Source: an uncultured Chlamydiaceae bacterium
Lineage (GTDB): Bacteria; Chlamydiota; Chlamydiia; Chlamydiales; Parachlamydiaceae
Length of the DNA: 6,643 nucleotides
Assembly (NCBI GenBank): GCA_945957185.1
Contig: CAMFKA010000121.1
Location: 1-6,643, forward strand
Reading direction: 5' to 3'
The notes beneath the pieces were generated by a model. It worked only from the letters and a program-made list of their open reading frames with translations, was not told the DNA's origin and searched no databases. Below, piece by piece: positions 5,696 through 6,643 of this stretch; within the stretch, counting starts at the first letter, position 1; each line of letters starts with the position of its first letter. A program made the translations under genes and the position numbers.

Positions 5696-6436
5696 TCATT
5701 TAGCTTCCATTCTCGAATCGATATAATTCGATAATGAAAGTGCGCCTTGACCATAATAATTTTGTATAACAAAGTAAATTTTCGGATCTAAGGTCTTTAT
5801 TTCCGGCGCTATTCCTATTGAACCGGCATAACGCTTCCACTCTTTCCAAGCTGCTAATTCCTCTTCCCGATTGCCGAGCTGCTGTTGAAGAAGTCCGATA
5901 CGCACCAGATTGAGAGCATTGAGGAGGTCGTTATCTTTGACGTGTTCTTTTAGTACTAAGGCAGCAGCTAAAGCTTCTTGATATTGTTGCTGCTCAATCA
6001 GCAATGATGTCGTTGCAAAATGCAAATAGTGAGAGAGTTGGTCGTTAGAAACGCGTTTAATGGTTTCATTTGCAAGCGGAATCGCTTGGTTGACAAAGCC
6101 TTGTTCTAGAAGAGCTTGGGCTAAATTCCCTTGGTAATTGGCATTGAATTCGGGATGTTTCGCTAAAATTTGTCGAAGATCTTCGACCGCGGCTTGCTTT
6201 TTTTCCGGATCGGATAACGTTTGGATCTGCGCGTAGCGGTTGGCTGCATTGAGGTAATCCTCTTCGAAATTGGCAGCCTCGTGAGAGCTGAAGCGGTAAG
6301 CCGCAAACAGGATGGCAACCAACGCGACGGTGACATAAAGCACGATCGAACCGTACTTGGAGACCAGCGAGAGGAAACCCTCCTCATCGAGGTAGTTGTG
6401 AGCGTCAAAATGTGCTGAAGAAGGATCTTTTTTCAT
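5696..6436 (-). CDS. Membrane-anchored TPR-like protein (YfgM-like architecture)
   Basis: The product has 246 residues from the ATG at 6436. An in-frame TTG at 6448 would add four residues, but neither start has a convincing ribosome site; ATG is preferred. Counting from the ATG, a short polar N terminus (DEEGFLSLVSKYG at 17-29) precedes one hydrophobic helix at about 30-49 (SIVLYVTVALVAILFAAYRF). There is no signal-peptidase site, so it looks like an N-terminal anchor. The rest is alpha-helical with degenerate TPR-like pairs, for example NLAQALLEQGFVNQAIPLA (about 104-122), SLLIEQQQYQEALAAAL (about 144-160) and GLLQQQLGNREEELAAW (about 181-197). This layout matches the YfgM/TPR_21 type, in which a bitopic inner-membrane protein exposes TPR repeats to the periplasm and works with the translocon and chaperones. 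The resemblance is in architecture only, so the partner and function are inferred. It is first in its transcript, followed by the broken small gene and a strong terminator. Confidence 0.8.
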   Translation of the reverse strand: MKKDPSSAHFDAHNYLDEEGFLSLVSKYGSIVLYVTVALVAILFAAYRFSSHEAANFEEDYLNAANRYAQIQTLSDPEKKQAAVEDLRQILAKHPEFNANYQGNLAQALLEQGFVNQAIPLANETIKRVSNDQLSHYLHFATTSLLIEQQQYQEALAAALVLKEHVKDNDLLNALNLVRIGLLQQQLGNREEELAAWKEWKRYAGSIGIAPEIKTLDPKIYFVIQNYYGQGALSLSNYIDSRMEAK

Positions 6437-6482
6437 AGAATCAACCAATAAAATGTTGAAAAAACAGGTTCCCGGAAAAGGA

Positions 6483-6511
6483 ATTGTGCCACTTTCAAAA
6501 AAAAATGTAAA
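6483..6511 (-). promoter_or_regulatory. Sigma-70-type promoter for the TPR gene
   Basis: On the minus strand TTTACA (6506-6511, five of six matches to TTGACA) is followed after exactly 17 bases by CACAAT (6483-6488, four of six matches to TATAAT). The spacer begins with nine T, an AT-rich tract. Transcription would start near 6476, giving a leader of about 40 bases before the ATG at 6436. Chlamydial sigma-66 uses similar boxes. Confidence 0.55.
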
Positions 6512-6517
6512 GCATTT

Positions 6518-6643
6518 ATGTCGACCTTTCAGGCCTCTGGACTAATTTTATACTCATACCCAGGCCTTCGCTTCGCTGCAACCTGGGCGAGTGTGGCTAC
6601 TTTTTGTTGGAATGAGACGGGTTGCTATGCCGCGGATGCGGCT
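6518..6643 (+). other. Open plus-strand frame running off the window, doubtful gene
   Basis: From ATG 6518-6520 the plus strand is open for 42 codons to the window end (starting MSTFQASGLILYSYPGL). No ribosome binding site precedes it, and it starts beside the divergent promoter of the TPR gene. It could be the start of a divergent gene, but the sequence contains a CCCAGG...CCTGGG hairpin and looks more like an extragenic repeat of the kind scattered through genomes of the PVC group. That impression is from memory of such sequences, not from a search. Confidence 0.25.
6559..6587. repeat. CCCAGG...CCTGGG hairpin, possible extragenic repeat
   Basis: CCCAGG at 6559-6564 pairs with CCTGGG at 6582-6587 around a 17-base loop with the small direct repeat CTTCG CTTCG. 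A second hairpin, GCCGC GGAT GCGGC, lies at 6629-6642. Together they suggest a structured intergenic element at the right edge of the window. Confidence 0.4.

Noticed and set aside
6437..6448. TTG at 6448 as start of the TPR protein
   Set aside because: It has no ribosome site and adds only four residues; the ATG at 6436 is the more ordinary start, though the choice is not certain.
1..6643. tRNA or rRNA genes
   Set aside because: I looked on both strands for cloverleaf arms with the T-loop motif and for conserved rRNA segments and saw none.

Overview
The window looks like chromosomal DNA of a member of the Chlamydiota, most likely an environmental (amoeba- or arthropod-associated) lineage. 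The main evidence is the topoisomerase I gene: a complete bacterial TopA with three zinc ribbons, then a lysine/alanine/threonine-rich linker and a C-terminal SWIB domain, a fusion typical of chlamydiae. A divergent eukaryotic-type protein kinase beside it also fits environmental chlamydiae, which often carry many such kinases. Genus and species cannot be told from the sequence alone.

All recognisable genes lie on the minus strand, so transcription runs from right to left. From the right: a promoter-like site (6483-6511) precedes a membrane-anchored TPR-like protein (5696-6436). Next comes a short locus (5270-5601) with an excellent ribosome binding site, whose reading frame is broken by two apparent single-base insertions in homopolymer runs; repaired, it would encode about 109 residues of unknown function. 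A strong Rho-independent terminator (5213-5244) closes this block. Then come dprA (4105-5199), topA-SWIB (1500-4088) and the kinase (216-1493), separated by only 16 and 6 bases, so almost certainly one operon. DprA loads RecA on incoming single-stranded DNA, TopA-SWIB relaxes negative supercoils, and the kinase is an apparently lineage-specific addition whose ATP-binding signature is degenerate.

The left end (1-191) is the most unusual non-coding part: a 191-bp imperfect inverted repeat with 12-bp perfect termini, containing four 18-nt hairpins that share a ten-base core (CGACTTGTCG or its complement) while their outer stem bases differ and still pair. It resembles a miniature inverted-repeat or REP-like element inserted downstream of the operon. 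It is followed by a perfect 20-nt palindrome abutting the kinase stop codon, perhaps the operon's terminator.

The right edge (6518-6643) is unresolved: an open plus-strand frame runs off the window and overlaps a CCCAGG...CCTGGG hairpin; it may be a repeat or the start of a divergent gene.
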